NCBI RefSeq assembly: GCF_004522215.1
Contig: NZ_SDLR01000002.1
Location: 558,001 to 622,000 of the forward strand
Reading direction: 5' to 3'
Source: Ammoniphilus sp. YIM 78166
Lineage (GTDB): Bacteria > Bacillota > Bacilli > Aneurinibacillales > RAOX-1
Length of the DNA stretch: 64,000 nt
The position numbers and the translations under genes are program-made. Of this stretch, positions 26,552-34,818 are shown in pieces; the stretch's first letter is position 1, and each line of letters begins with the position of its first letter. A model generated the notes under the pieces. It did no database searches. It worked only from the letters and a program-made list of their open reading frames with translations, and was not told the DNA's origin.

Positions 26552-27700
26552 ATGTTGGAATTTGACTTAGATAATGACTCACTTGCTCAGATTAAGGTCA
26601 TAGGTGTCGGTGGCGGTGGCAGCAATGCTGTAAACCGGATGATTGAAATGGGTGTGCAAGGAGTACAATTTATTGCAGTAAATACGGATGCTCAGGCTCT
26701 TCAATTATCTCGAGCCGAACAAAAGATTAAAATTGGTGAGAAGCTTACTAGAGGTCTAGGTGCTGGCGCCAATCCGGAAGTTGGTCGTAAAGCAGCAGAA
26801 GAAAGTCGTGAACTGATCGAAAATGCATTGCGTGGAGCTGACCTTGTTTTTGTTACTGCCGGAATGGGTGGAGGAACAGGGACTGGTGCTGCACCTGTCA
26901 TCGCGGATATTGCAAGACAAATGGGAGCATTGACGGTAGGGGTTGTAACGAAGCCATTCTCATTTGAAGGAAGAAAACGCTCCATGCAAGCGATGAATGG
27001 TGTCAATGCCTTGAAGGAGAAAGTAGATACCTTGATCGTGATCCCTAATGATCGTTTGCTAGAAATCGTTGACAAGAATACGCCTATGCTTGAGGCTTTC
27101 CGTGAAGCGGATAACGTTCTTCGCCAGGGTGTACAAGGGATTTCTGACTTGATTGCTGTTCCAGGATTGATCAACCTCGATTTTGCTGATGTGAAGACTA
27201 TTATGACTGAACGTGGCTCTGCCCTTATGGGGATTGGAGTAGGTACAGGTGAAAACCGTGCAACAGAAGCGGCTAAACAAGCAATCAACAGCCCATTGCT
27301 TGAAACTTCCATTGATGGAGCACGCGGCGTATTGTTAAACATTACAGGTGGGAACAACCTGAGCTTATATGAAGTCAATGAAGCTGCTGATATTGTTGCT
27401 TCAGCATCTGATCAAGAAGTGAACATGATCTTTGGTGCTGTTATTAACGAAAACCTCAAAGATGAGATTATTGTAACGGTAATTGCCACTGGTTTCGAAG
27501 AAGCCGCCCAAAAGCCAATCGGTAACCTGGACAAGCGTCCTCAACCAAGTGCTGTTAGCAATGCTAGAACTCAGGTAGCTAGTGCTAAAGAAGAAGAAAG
27601 AGTAGAGGTACGACCTTTCCAGAACTTCAATAGCAATAGCCTAGATGTTCCTACTTTCCTACGCAATCGTCGAAATCGAAATACACCTCCAAAGAAATAA
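26552..27700 (+). CDS. ftsZ: Cell division GTPase FtsZ
   Basis: A 382-residue tubulin homologue that forms the Z-ring. [18 protein letters not shown] near the N-terminus, the tubulin signature [15 protein letters not shown] near residue 105, NTDAQAL and the T7 loop [11 protein letters not shown] are all intact. After a variable linker, the conserved C-terminal peptide [10 protein letters not shown], which binds FtsA and SepF, is followed by basic residues. The ATG at 26552 follows GTGAGGGGGAC. A terminator downstream ends the division cluster right before the sporulation genes. Confidence 0.98.
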   Translation: MLEFDLDNDSLAQIKVIGVGGGGSNAVNRMIEMGVQGVQFIAVNTDAQALQLSRAEQKIKIGEKLTRGLGAGANPEVGRKAAEESRELIENALRGADLVFVTAGMGGGTGTGAAPVIADIARQMGALTVGVVTKPFSFEGRKRSMQAMNGVNALKEKVDTLIVIPNDRLLEIVDKNTPMLEAFREADNVLRQGVQGISDLIAVPGLINLDFADVKTIMTERGSALMGIGVGTGENRATEAAKQAINSPLLETSIDGARGVLLNITGGNNLSLYEVNEAADIVASASDQEVNMIFGAVINENLKDEIIVTVIATGFEEAAQKPIGNLDKRPQPSAVSNARTQVASAKEEERVEVRPFQNFNSNSLDVPTFLRNRRNRNTPPKK

Positions 27701-27704
27701 TGTA

Positions 27705-27747
27705 AAAAAAACTTCGTATTGAATGTTTCAGTACGAAGTTTTTTTTG
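27705..27747 (+). terminator. Rho-independent terminator after ftsZ
   Basis: AAAAAACTTCGTA (about 27706-27718) pairs with TACGAAGTTTTTT (27732-27744) and is followed by T's. The A-run and T-run make it potentially bidirectional. Confidence 0.9.
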
Positions 27748-27778
27748 TGTTCAATCTCCGAGAGGAGTCTTTTTATTT

Positions 27779-27845
27779 TTCGACGAAAATAGTGGGTATC
27801 ACTCGGCAGGATTAGACAGACTTTGAATGGGCTTTATTATATACT
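27779..27845 (+). promoter_or_regulatory. spoIIG promoter with Spo0A boxes and over-long spacer
   Basis: TTCGACGAA (27779-27787) matches the reverse-complement Spo0A-box consensus TTYGACAAA at 8 of 9 positions. TTAGACAGA (27812-27820), 33 bases downstream, matches at 7 of 9. The -35 element TAGACA (27813-27818) and the -10 element TATACT (27840-27845) are separated by 21 bases, 22 if TTAGAC is used. The B. subtilis spoIIG promoter is known for a 22-base spacer and Spo0A~P activation of sigma-A polymerase. The same arrangement recurs at 37646-37712. Confidence 0.75.
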
Positions 27846-27931
27846 GATAGCACTAAGAGGCAATGTAAGGATTTGGCAACTGCTGGTATAGGAGCCTCAT
27901 AGGAACTGAGAGGAGGGGGCTTGGAGATGAA

Positions 27932-28897
27932 GTGACGGTTTATTTAGATCTCATTTTTCTAACCAACTTTCTCATTGACTGGATCCTTCTTTGGAGTACG
28001 GCTTTTGTCTTAAAGCTCAGACCGCGCTGGTATAGACTCGGACTAGGTGCTGGTTTAGGGGCCACTTATACATTAGTCATTTTTTATCCCTACTTGACTA
28101 GCCTTTTTACTTTTTTTACAAAGTTGATTTTTTCTGCACTTATGGTATTTTGTGCGTTTGGTTTTTATCGCTTACAGGTGTTTTTAGAGCGAATCCTCAC
28201 GTTTTACATGGTTGCCTTCATTCTTGGAGGAGGATTGCTCGGTCTTCATTATGCTCTGCAAACTGAAAGTGAAGTGTTCTCTGGCATCGTACTCACACAA
28301 ACAGGGGGGATGGGAACTTCAATCACTTGGGGCTTTATTATTATAGCCTTCCCTGTACTATGGTGGCTATCAGGAAGAGCGCTGAGGCAATTAAACGTGA
28401 CGAACCGAAAGGCCGTTTTCTTTGTGGATATGGAGATTAGAGTAAGCGAACAAGCCGTGACATGCAGAGGATTAATAGACACGGGAAATCAGCTTTATGA
28501 ACCCCTTACTAGATGGCCAGTAACCATAGTAGATCTTCACTTATTTGAACAAGTCCTTCCCCCGACGTTGTATCAAGCGATCAAGAATAAAGAAGATCTG
28601 AGTTCTCATGAGCTTCTATTGAATTTAGACGATAGTTGGCTAAATAAAGTAAGAATTATCCCTTATCGCAGTGTTTCTAGAGGGATGGACTTATTACTTG
28701 CCTTAAGACCCGATACAGTTAAGATAACGCTAGATGGGACGACTTACGAAACGAGAAAGGCATTAATCGGTTTGAATCCCCAAGCTCTATCTTCGGATGG
28801 AAGCTATCAAGCCATTGTGCATCCCCAAATGACGGATGAGTCTATCCGGATTCAAGAAACAGAAAAAGATGCTAATTTGCCTAAGCAGGCTATGTAA
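27932..28897 (+). CDS. spoIIGA: Pro-sigma-E processing peptidase SpoIIGA
   Basis: A 321-residue membrane aspartic protease that cleaves pro-sigma-E in the mother cell after the forespore signal SpoIIR. The N-terminal half has about five membrane helices, beginning YLDLIFLTNFLIDWILL. The C-terminal half is a retropepsin-like domain with the catalytic motif LIDTGNQL; the Asp is residue 183, the same number I recall for B. subtilis. The start is GTG at 27932 with GGAGGGGG about 12 bases upstream; an ATG at 27927 is out of frame and stops at once. sigE follows 24 bases later. Confidence 0.95.
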   Translation: MTVYLDLIFLTNFLIDWILLWSTAFVLKLRPRWYRLGLGAGLGATYTLVIFYPYLTSLFTFFTKLIFSALMVFCAFGFYRLQVFLERILTFYMVAFILGGGLLGLHYALQTESEVFSGIVLTQTGGMGTSITWGFIIIAFPVLWWLSGRALRQLNVTNRKAVFFVDMEIRVSEQAVTCRGLIDTGNQLYEPLTRWPVTIVDLHLFEQVLPPTLYQAIKNKEDLSSHELLLNLDDSWLNKVRIIPYRSVSRGMDLLLALRPDTVKITLDGTTYETRKALIGLNPQALSSDGSYQAIVHPQMTDESIRIQETEKDANLPKQAM

Positions 28898-28921
28898 ATC
28901 ATGAGGAGTAAGGAGGAATCT

Positions 28922-29644
28922 ATGATTACTCGATTTAGACTATTGGCTCAACTTATGTGGTATCGATTATTGCTGTTAGTGGGCGTTAAGGCAGAAGAAA
29001 TCTACTACATTGGTGGGAGCGAAGCCCTTCCTCCCCCGTTGAGCAGGGAGGAAGAAGAGTATCTCCTTGGTAAACTGCCAAAAGGTGAAGCCGCGGTAAA
29101 AGCTATGCTTATTGAAAGGAATCTTCGTCTGGTAGTCTATATTGCTAGGAAATTTGAGAATACCGGGATCAATATCGAGGATTTAGTGAGTATAGGTACC
29201 ATTGGATTAATTAAGGCCGTTAATACCTTCGATCCTGAAAAGAAAATCAAACTAGCTACTTACGCTTCTCGTTGTATCGAAAATGAAATTCTGATGTTCT
29301 TAAGAAGGAATAGTAAGCTTAAGTCTGAGGTATCTTTTGATGAACCTTTAAATATCGATTGGGATGGTAATGAGTTACTCCTATCAGACGTTTTAGGAAC
29401 AGAGAACGATACCATCTACCGTGACCTAGAAGACCAGGTAGACCGCAAATTGCTATACAAGGCTTTAGACAAACTGTCAGATAGAGAAAGAACCATTATG
29501 GAGCTGCGCTTTGGTTTGAATGGTCATGAGGAAAAAACGCAGAAAGATGTAGCGGACATGTTGGGGATCTCTCAATCGTATATTTCTAGATTAGAAAAAA
29601 GAATCATCAAGAGGCTTAGAAAAGAATTTAATAAGATGGTCTAG
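28922..29644 (+). CDS. sigE: Sporulation sigma factor E precursor
   Basis: A 240-residue mother-cell sigma factor, made as pro-sigma-E and activated by SpoIIGA. The hydrophobic N-terminal pro-sequence (about residues 1-27, [15 protein letters not shown]) precedes [14 protein letters not shown]. Region 2 has [22 protein letters not shown] and region 4 ends in [24 protein letters not shown]. The ATG at 28922 is preferred over that at 28901 because AAGGAGG lies five bases before it and the length (240) matches the B. subtilis protein. It is co-transcribed with spoIIGA and closed by a small terminator. Confidence 0.98.
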   Translation: MITRFRLLAQLMWYRLLLLVGVKAEEIYYIGGSEALPPPLSREEEEYLLGKLPKGEAAVKAMLIERNLRLVVYIARKFENTGINIEDLVSIGTIGLIKAVNTFDPEKKIKLATYASRCIENEILMFLRRNSKLKSEVSFDEPLNIDWDGNELLLSDVLGTENDTIYRDLEDQVDRKLLYKALDKLSDRERTIMELRFGLNGHEEKTQKDVADMLGISQSYISRLEKRIIKRLRKEFNKMV

Positions 29645-29646
29645 AT

Positions 29647-29672
29647 AAAAGGGAGTGTTAGACTCCTTTTTT
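29647..29672 (+). terminator. Small terminator after sigE
   Basis: GGAGT (29652-29656) pairs with ACTCC (29662-29666), extended by A's pairing with the following T-run (TTTTTT). It partly insulates sigG, which in B. subtilis has its own forespore promoter. Confidence 0.7.
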
Positions 29673-29679
29673 CGTTTAT

Positions 29680-29708
29680 GCATAAATTTTCCCTCTCAGG
29701 AGATAATT
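29680..29708 (+). promoter_or_regulatory. Sigma-F-like promoter for sigG
   Basis: GCATA (29680-29684) fits the sigma-F -35 consensus GYWTA. GGAGATAATT (29699-29708) fits the -10 consensus GGHRANANTW at every position. The spacer is 14 bases, one short of the usual 15. sigG transcription by sigma-F in the forespore is established in B. subtilis. Confidence 0.5.
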
Positions 29709-29739
29709 AACTTTAACGCTGCTCCTAGGAGGGAGAAAG

Positions 29740-30516
29740 GTGACACGAAACAAAGTCGAGATTTGTGGCGTAGATACATCAAAATTGCCTGTATTAACGA
29801 ATAAGGAAATGCGGGAACTGTTTGTTGAGCTACAAAATGGGAAATACCATGCGAGGGAAAAACTTGTCAATGGAAATCTGCGTTTGGTGTTAAGTGTAAT
29901 TCAGCGTTTCAACAACAGAGGAGAATATGTTGACGATCTTTTCCAGGTAGGATGTATAGGGCTCATGAAAGCCATCGATAACTTTGATCTTGGACAAAAC
30001 GTCAAATTTTCTACCTATGCTGTGCCCATGATTATTGGAGAAATACGGCGATATCTTCGCGATAATAATCCAATCCGTGTGTCGCGGTCATTGCGGGACA
30101 TAGCCTATAAGGCTCTGCAAATTCGAGATTCACTAACGAATCGAAACTCCCGTGAACCGACCATCTACGAAATATCGGAAGCCTTGAATGTTCCTAAAGA
30201 AGACGTTGTCTTTGCTTTAGATGCCATTCAAGATCCTGTTTCCTTGTTTGAGCCGATCTACCAAGATGGTGGAGATCCCATTTATGTTATGGATCAAATT
30301 AGCGATGAGCGAAACAAGGATATCCAGTGGGTGGAAGAAATTGCGCTTCGTGAGGCCATGCACCGATTAAATGACAGAGAAAAACTCATCCTGTCGATGC
30401 GCTTTTTCGAAGGAAAAACGCAAATGGAAGTGGCCGAGGAAATCGGAATTTCACAAGCACAAGTATCAAGGTTGGAAAAGGCAGCCATTTCTCAAATGCA
30501 AAAGCATGTACAATAG
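29740..30516 (+). CDS. sigG: Forespore sigma factor G
   Basis: A 258-residue late forespore sigma factor. The N-terminus NKVEICGVDTSKLPVL is essentially that of B. subtilis SigG. Region 2 contains NGNLRLVLSVIQRFNNRGEYVDDLFQVG and region 4 ends in GISQAQVSRLEKAAI. The start is GTG at 29740, eight bases after AGGAGGGAG. A sigma-F-like promoter lies just upstream, and weak read-through from sigE is possible. A strong terminator follows. Residues are conserved throughout and nothing is unusual. Confidence 0.98.
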   Translation: MTRNKVEICGVDTSKLPVLTNKEMRELFVELQNGKYHAREKLVNGNLRLVLSVIQRFNNRGEYVDDLFQVGCIGLMKAIDNFDLGQNVKFSTYAVPMIIGEIRRYLRDNNPIRVSRSLRDIAYKALQIRDSLTNRNSREPTIYEISEALNVPKEDVVFALDAIQDPVSLFEPIYQDGGDPIYVMDQISDERNKDIQWVEEIALREAMHRLNDREKLILSMRFFEGKTQMEVAEEIGISQAQVSRLEKAAISQMQKHVQ

Positions 30517-30528
30517 AATATTAATGAA

Positions 30529-30566
30529 TAAAGCATCCAGTATCTCTGGATGCTTTATATTTTTTG
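30529..30566 (+). terminator. Rho-independent terminator after sigG
   Basis: TAAAGCATCCAG (about 30529-30540) pairs with CTGGATGCTTTA (30546-30557) around TATCT, followed by TATTTTTT. Confidence 0.92.
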
Positions 30567-30639
30567 TCACATGTTTGCCCATCCGTAACATATATATAAC
30601 TGTAAGAATGGGAGAGCCATATTAAGGGTGGGCTATTTT

Positions 30640-30927
30640 ATGATGAAAATTTCCGAGTTCCAAACCAAGGACGTTGTGAATATTCTGGATGGCAGACGAT
30701 TAGGGCAAGTAACCGATTTAGAAATTAATCTGAAGCTCGGACAAATCGATGCCATCGTTGTACCTGGTCACAGTAAATTTCTAGGTTTCTTTGGTGGAGG
30801 TAATGACATAGTAATCCCTTGGAGAAACATTGTGAAAATTGGAAAAGATGTAGTCCTCGTCCGTCTAGAAGAAGGGCATTACAAAGAACCCAAGCAGTTG
30901 GAAGAGGAAGGTTATAAGCCTTATTAA
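30640..30927 (+). CDS. ylmC: YlmC/YmxH family PRC-barrel protein
   Basis: A 95-residue single-domain PRC-barrel protein: SEFQTKDVVNILDGRRLGQVTDLEINLKLG at the N-terminus and FFGGGNDIVIPWRNIVKIGKDVVLVRLEE at the end. The family accompanies sigG in nearly all endospore formers and is thought to be sporulation-related; no activity is known. The B. subtilis protein is shorter (about 81 residues), and the extra C-terminal residues (YKEPKQLEEEGYKPY) are charged and aromatic. The first ATG of the pair at 30640/30643 is chosen over a GTG at 30628 because AAGGGTGGG lies upstream of it. It is flanked by terminators and so is probably monocistronic. Confidence 0.87.
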   Translation: MMKISEFQTKDVVNILDGRRLGQVTDLEINLKLGQIDAIVVPGHSKFLGFFGGGNDIVIPWRNIVKIGKDVVLVRLEEGHYKEPKQLEEEGYKPY

Positions 30928-30979
30928 ACGTGCTCATTGGAGGGAGAGGATTCCTCATCAATTGAGCGCGTTTTTTCTT
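30928..30979 (+). terminator. Rho-independent terminator after ylmC
   Basis: ACGTGCTCATTG (from 30928) pairs with CAATTGAGCGCG (30959-30970) with one bulge and one G-T pair, and an inner GAGGA/TCCTC stem sits inside. T6-C-T5 follows. Confidence 0.85.
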
Positions 30980-31004
30980 TTTGGGTTAGGGTGTATCGGT
31001 TTCA

Positions 31005-31034
31005 TTGAGGCTATAGAGCAGAATATGGTAAGAT
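31005..31034 (+). promoter_or_regulatory. Candidate sigma-A promoter for the pgeF-ylmE-sepF operon
   Basis: TTGAGG (31005-31010), an 18-base spacer and TAAGAT (31029-31034), each four of six to consensus. It lies between the ylmC terminator and pgeF, where a promoter is required. Confidence 0.35.
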
Positions 31035-31063
31035 GAAGGATATATATGGCGGGAGGGTTAAAC

Positions 31064-31891
31064 TTGGAACCATTTGTACTGGAACAAACAACTTCCCTAC
31101 TTCGATTGGCCGCATGGGAGGAGCAGTTTCCTGGATTAGTAGCAGGATTCACGACCAGGATAGGAGGAGTTAGTACAGCCCCTTATGCTTCAATGAATTG
31201 TGGACTCCATGTTGGAGACGATATACAAGCCGTTGTAAGGAACAGAAGAAATCTTTCTTCGCTCCTTCATTTCCCGTTTGAGGGGTGGACTTGTGCTGAC
31301 CAGGTACACGGGAATCACATTACCTTCGTTGAGTCAGCCGAAAAAGGGCGAGGGAGAAACTCGTTGGAGGATGCTCTTGCTGCTTCTGATGGCTTGGTAA
31401 CGGCAGAGAAGGATATTCTACTGGCTTCTTTCTATGCGGACTGTGTTCCACTATTGGTGATAGACCCCGTAAAAAGAGTCATTGGGATTGCCCATGCAGG
31501 CTGGAAAGGAACTGCAGCGATTATTTCCCAGAAAATTGTCGAATCCATAACGGAGCGTTTTGGTTCCCATCGACAAGATATTAGAGTGGCTATTGGTCCA
31601 TCAATCGGCTCATGCTGCTATGAAGTGGATGATCGTGTAGTCGATCAGATTTCTGTACAGTTGGTCGGAGAGAAAGAAGATTGGCTGGTTTCCAAAGGGC
31701 AAGGAAAATACCAAATTGATCTTAAGTTAGTAAATTACTATTTGTTCATTCAAGCAGGGATTCATCCTGAGCATATCCTGCAGAGTTCCTGGTGCACCAG
31801 CTGCCGGAATGATTTGTTTTTTTCTCACCGAGCAGATGGCGGAAAAACGGGCAGAATGGCAGCCTTCCTTGGATGGCGTGATGAGGTGTAG
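31064..31891 (+). CDS. pgeF: Peptidoglycan editing factor PgeF (laccase-domain, YlmD)
   Basis: A 275-residue multi-copper-oxidase-like (DUF152) protein. GFTTRIGGVS, NCGLHVGDD, YADCVPLLVIDP and IGIAHAGWKGT carry the family's conserved Cys and His residues; DQVHGNHI and SIGSCCYEVDD follow. PgeF homologues remove wrongly inserted amino acids from peptidoglycan precursors, and some act as purine nucleosidases or oxidases. The TTG at 31064 has GGGAGGG seven bases before it, whereas the ATG at 31046 would read through this ribosome site. It heads an operon with ylmE and sepF, overlapping cell-wall and division functions. Confidence 0.9.
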   Translation: MEPFVLEQTTSLLRLAAWEEQFPGLVAGFTTRIGGVSTAPYASMNCGLHVGDDIQAVVRNRRNLSSLLHFPFEGWTCADQVHGNHITFVESAEKGRGRNSLEDALAASDGLVTAEKDILLASFYADCVPLLVIDPVKRVIGIAHAGWKGTAAIISQKIVESITERFGSHRQDIRVAIGPSIGSCCYEVDDRVVDQISVQLVGEKEDWLVSKGQGKYQIDLKLVNYYLFIQAGIHPEHILQSSWCTSCRNDLFFSHRADGGKTGRMAAFLGWRDEV

Positions 31892-31894
31892 ACG

Positions 31895-32587
31895 TTGAAA
31901 AATATTCCAGAATCCTTACAAATGATTAAACAAAGAATCGAGGCTGCTTGTCGTCGCGTCCACAGAGACCCGAAGGAAATTGAAATTGTGGCTGTCACGA
32001 AGTACGTCAGTGTAGAAACAACGAAGGCTGCCCTCGATCACGGTGTGGTTCACCTAGGGGAGAGTCGCGTCCAAGATGCAATACCCAAATGGGCAGAGCT
32101 GGGTCAACGGGGGACATGGCACTTTATTGGACATCTGCAAACGAATAAGGTAAAAGACATTATTGGCCGCTTTGCTTATGTCCACTCCCTTGACCGTCTC
32201 TCTCTTGCAGCAGAGATCGAAAAGCGTGGAGAAATAAACAATACCGTCACAAATTGCTTTGTTCAAGTCAATATTTCCGGAGAAGAGACAAAATTCGGAT
32301 TAGAACCGAAACAAGTGTTGGAATTTGTCAAAGAAACAAGTAAGATGAAATATATAAACCTTTGTGGGCTGATGACAATGGCACCTTACGAACAGGAAGC
32401 CGAAGAGACACGTACTATCTTTAAACAATTAAGAGAGCTACGGGACGAGCTGAACGCCCTTCAGCTGCCTAGGGTACAACTAACCCATTTATCCATGGGG
32501 ATGTCCAATGATTTCGAAGTTGCTATAGAAGAAGGAGCCACCTTTATTCGTTTAGGTTCCGTCCTGGTCGGAAATGAAAGGAAGTAG
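31895..32587 (+). CDS. ylmE: YggS-family pyridoxal-phosphate homeostasis protein
   Basis: A 230-residue single-domain PLP-binding protein with the alanine-racemase-like fold. The PLP lysine is in [21 protein letters not shown] near residue 36. [45 protein letters not shown] and [28 protein letters not shown] are family signatures. It buffers PLP and affects amino acid and keto-acid balance, without a catalytic reaction of its own. The TTG at 31895 follows GATGAGGTG; no ATG is available nearby. It lies three bases after pgeF and 14 before sepF. Confidence 0.93.
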   Translation: MKNIPESLQMIKQRIEAACRRVHRDPKEIEIVAVTKYVSVETTKAALDHGVVHLGESRVQDAIPKWAELGQRGTWHFIGHLQTNKVKDIIGRFAYVHSLDRLSLAAEIEKRGEINNTVTNCFVQVNISGEETKFGLEPKQVLEFVKETSKMKYINLCGLMTMAPYEQEAEETRTIFKQLRELRDELNALQLPRVQLTHLSMGMSNDFEVAIEEGATFIRLGSVLVGNERK

Positions 32588-32601
32588 GAGGAGATGAAGC
32601 C

Positions 32602-33039
32602 GTGGGAGTAATGAACAAAATTATGGGTTATTTGGGCCTCTCAGGAGAAGAAACATACGACGACTACTCAGATCGAGCGCAATCTAAGCAAGAGGTGGAG
32701 TATGAGGAGCCTGCGAACAAAAAGGCCAGAAACAACGTGGTCAGTTTACAGCATGCCAAGGAACAAGTGAAAATGGTACTTGTAGAACCCCGAGCCTATG
32801 ACGAGGTTCAGGAAATAGCAGATCATCTTCGTTCTAGAAGACCTGTAATCATTAACTTGCAACGAGTGAGTGGTGAGCAAGGGAAGCGAATCATCGACTT
32901 TTTAAGTGGAACTGTATACGCTTTGAATGGAGATATCCAAAAGGTCGGCCAAAATATCTTCATGTGTGCACCGGATAATGTGGATATTCAAGGAACTATT
33001 TCTGAATTATTAATGAATGATGATACATATCCAAGATAA
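32602..33039 (+). CDS. sepF: Cell division protein SepF
   Basis: A 145-residue protein that bundles FtsZ filaments into rings and anchors the Z-ring to the membrane. The N-terminal amphipathic segment ([13 protein letters not shown]) is the membrane anchor. An acidic linker with Tyr residues follows, then the SepF globular domain (about residues 55-140) with [37 protein letters not shown] and [12 protein letters not shown]. The start is GTG at 32602 with GGAGGAGATG upstream; ATG at 32611 is a possible alternative. A location between ylmE and ylmG is conserved in Firmicutes. Confidence 0.95.
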   Translation: MGVMNKIMGYLGLSGEETYDDYSDRAQSKQEVEYEEPANKKARNNVVSLQHAKEQVKMVLVEPRAYDEVQEIADHLRSRRPVIINLQRVSGEQGKRIIDFLSGTVYALNGDIQKVGQNIFMCAPDNVDIQGTISELLMNDDTYPR

Positions 33040-33087
33040 AAAAAATAATATAATGATAGAGAAAATCTATCCAAAGGGGTGAAGCGG

Positions 33088-33357
33088 TTGGCAGGAACAT
33101 TAGAGACTTTCATACGCTTTGCATTGCAGATTTATACCTTTATGATTTTTGGCTATATTCTCATGTCATGGATTCCTCAACTAAAAGATTCACCGCTAGG
33201 AGACCTGCTGAGAAGAGCCGTTGATCCTTACTTGCGCCCTTTTAAACAAATTATTCCTCCTCTGGGAATGATTGATATTTCCCCCATCGTGGCTTTATTT
33301 ACACTATACTTTGCGGAAGAAGGCATCATTTATCTTCTACATCTACTCTTTGCATAA
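33088..33357 (+). CDS. ylmG: YggT-family membrane protein YlmG
   Basis: An 89-residue protein with two membrane helices: IRFALQIYTFMIFGYILMSWIP and IDISPIVALFTLYFAEEGIIYLLHLL. Between them is the conserved loop DPYLRPFKQIIPPLGMIDISPI. YggT proteins are linked to osmotic tolerance and to division or plastid nucleoid organisation, with no biochemical activity shown. The TTG at 33088 is used because AAAGGGGTGA is a ribosome site directly before it; the GTG at 33079 lies within that site. Confidence 0.88.
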   Translation: MAGTLETFIRFALQIYTFMIFGYILMSWIPQLKDSPLGDLLRRAVDPYLRPFKQIIPPLGMIDISPIVALFTLYFAEEGIIYLLHLLFA

Positions 33358-33369
33358 GGATCGAATCCC

Positions 33370-34149
33370 ATGACCCTGTTTGAACATTTTAGACCTGAAG
33401 AAAGACCCTTTATTGAGAAAGCGTTAGATTGGCTAGAAGGGGTCAATCATCGCCATGAGCCACGCTTGACCGATTTTTTAGACCCTAGACAGCAGAATGT
33501 TCTCAAGAATCTTGCGGCCCGATTTCCGGATTTATCCCTATCCCCTTTCGGAGGATATGCGCAGGCCGAACGGTGCAGGGTGTTTATACACCATGATTAT
33601 TGGGAGCCCGAACAAGAGGATTTTGCACTTACCCCACTTCGCATCACTAGTTCTGCTCCTAGTTTTTCCCAGCTCAAACACAAAGACTTTTTGGGCTCCT
33701 TAACTGGGGTCGGACTAAAAAGGGACAAGTATGGGGATATCCTCCTGCATCAAAATGAAGTTCAAATTATCGTAGCCAAAGAAATTGCCAGCTATGTACT
33801 TCTCAATTTAAACCAGGTACATCGCTCTTCGGTTCATCTCGAGTCGATGAGATTAGAAGAGCTCATTCCCTCCTCAGAAGAATGGAAGGAGCTTCATCTT
33901 ACCGTTTCATCAACGCGAGCCGATGTGGTTGCAGGAGATGTTTTTCGTCTCTCTCGCTCCAAGATATTACCGCCAATTCGTGCAGGGCACTTAAAGGTGA
34001 ATTGGATGGTTGTAGATTCTCCTTCTTATCCCTTAAGAGAAGGAGACATGGTCTCGCTTCGAGGTTATGGGCGGTTTAAGGTGATAAAGGATGAGGGAGT
34101 TACACGCAAAGGGAATACCCGTTTAGAAATTGGATTACTGATAAATTAA
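33370..34149 (+). CDS. ylmH: S4-domain RNA-binding protein YlmH
   Basis: A 259-residue protein. The N-terminal two thirds are the YlmH-specific fold, with FLDPRQQNVLKNLAARFPDLSLSPFGGY, ITSSAPSFSQLKHKDFLGSLTGVGLKRDKYGDIL and QIIVAKEIASYVLLNL. The C-terminal S4 RNA-binding domain (about 180-240) includes RADVVAGDVFRLSRSKILPPIRAGHLKVNW and a GRFKVI end. In B. subtilis YlmH can act in ribosome-associated quality control by binding P-tRNA-50S complexes in place of RqcP; rqcH is also in this window. The ATG at 33370 has a modest AAGGAT site. It precedes divIVA by 25 bases. Confidence 0.93.
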   Translation: MTLFEHFRPEERPFIEKALDWLEGVNHRHEPRLTDFLDPRQQNVLKNLAARFPDLSLSPFGGYAQAERCRVFIHHDYWEPEQEDFALTPLRITSSAPSFSQLKHKDFLGSLTGVGLKRDKYGDILLHQNEVQIIVAKEIASYVLLNLNQVHRSSVHLESMRLEELIPSSEEWKELHLTVSSTRADVVAGDVFRLSRSKILPPIRAGHLKVNWMVVDSPSYPLREGDMVSLRGYGRFKVIKDEGVTRKGNTRLEIGLLIN

Positions 34150-34174
34150 AAGGATTGGCGGAGGTGTAGGGCAA

Positions 34175-34666
34175 GTGGCATTAACTCCACTAGATATTCA
34201 TAATAAGGAATTTAGTAAAGCGTTTCGAGGCTATGATGAAGATGAAGTGAATGAGTTTCTTGACCAGATTATTAAAGATATGGAAATAATCATCAAGGAA
34301 AAACGAGAGCTTGAAGAGAAAGTAGGAACCCTTACAGAGCGATTGACGCACTTTACAAACATCGAAGAAACGCTGAGCAAGTCTATTCTTATCGCACAGG
34401 AAACCGCAGAAGAAGTAAAGAACAATGCTCGTAAGGAATCCCAGCTCATTATTAAGGAAGCAGAGAAAAATGCCGATCGTATTATTAATGAATCATTGGC
34501 TAAATCTCGTAAAGTGGCAATAGAAATTGAAGAGTTAAAGAAAAAGGCTGCCGTATATCGAATTCGTTTCCGCAGCTTGCTCGAAGCTCAGCTCGAAATG
34601 CTGGATAGCGGGGATTGGGAGCAATTTGAAAGAATTGAGGAAGAGCTGATTCGAGAAAAAGAGTAA
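34175..34666 (+). CDS. divIVA: Septum/pole-targeting protein DivIVA
   Basis: A 163-residue coiled-coil protein that recognises negative membrane curvature. The N-terminal membrane-binding domain LTPLDIHNKEFSKAFRGYDEDEVNEFLDQI is canonical. Coiled coil covers most of residues 30-155. The protein recruits MinJ/MinCD at septa and helps anchor the chromosome at the pole in sporulation. GTG start at 34175, eight bases after GGAGGTG. It is the last gene of the ylm block, and two hairpins separate it from ileS. Confidence 0.96.
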   Translation: MALTPLDIHNKEFSKAFRGYDEDEVNEFLDQIIKDMEIIIKEKRELEEKVGTLTERLTHFTNIEETLSKSILIAQETAEEVKNNARKESQLIIKEAEKNADRIINESLAKSRKVAIEIEELKKKAAVYRIRFRSLLEAQLEMLDSGDWEQFERIEEELIREKE

Positions 34667-34669
34667 GGC

Positions 34670-34698
34670 TTGCTTCGGAGTAGGATTAGAGTTATAAT
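34670..34698 (+). promoter_or_regulatory. Candidate sigma-A promoter for ileS
   Basis: TTGCTT (34670-34675), a 17-base spacer and a perfect TATAAT (34693-34698). It starts three bases after the divIVA stop, so the following hairpins would be in the ileS leader. Confidence 0.5.
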
Positions 34699-34713
34699 TG
34701 TCTAAAACTTTTT

Positions 34714-34772
34714 CTCCTGTATCAGCAGGAGCCTTCTCTTTTGTATTAGTGGAGAAGGCTTTTATCGTTTTC
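34714..34772 (+). terminator. Tandem hairpins upstream of ileS: terminator or attenuator
   Basis: CTCCTG (34714-34719) pairs with CAGGAG (34726-34731). GCCTTCTC (34731-34738) pairs with GAGAAGGC (34752-34759), followed by TTTTATCGTTTTCT. GGAGAA (34751-34756) can instead pair with TTCTCC (34712-34717), which would break both hairpins. No T-box signature is present. Confidence 0.65.
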
Positions 34773-34818
34773 TCAAGCTTACAATGCAGGTATTAAACAT
34801 ATATGGGAGTGAAACGGC

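Noticed and set aside
26701-27378. Long open frame on the - strand inside ftsZ
   Set aside because: It is the shadow of a strongly conserved + strand gene; its translation is low-complexity and has no ribosome site.
34667-34818. T-box riboswitch upstream of ileS
   Set aside because: No T-box consensus and the leader is only about 115 bases from the likely start site; only two simple hairpins are visible.
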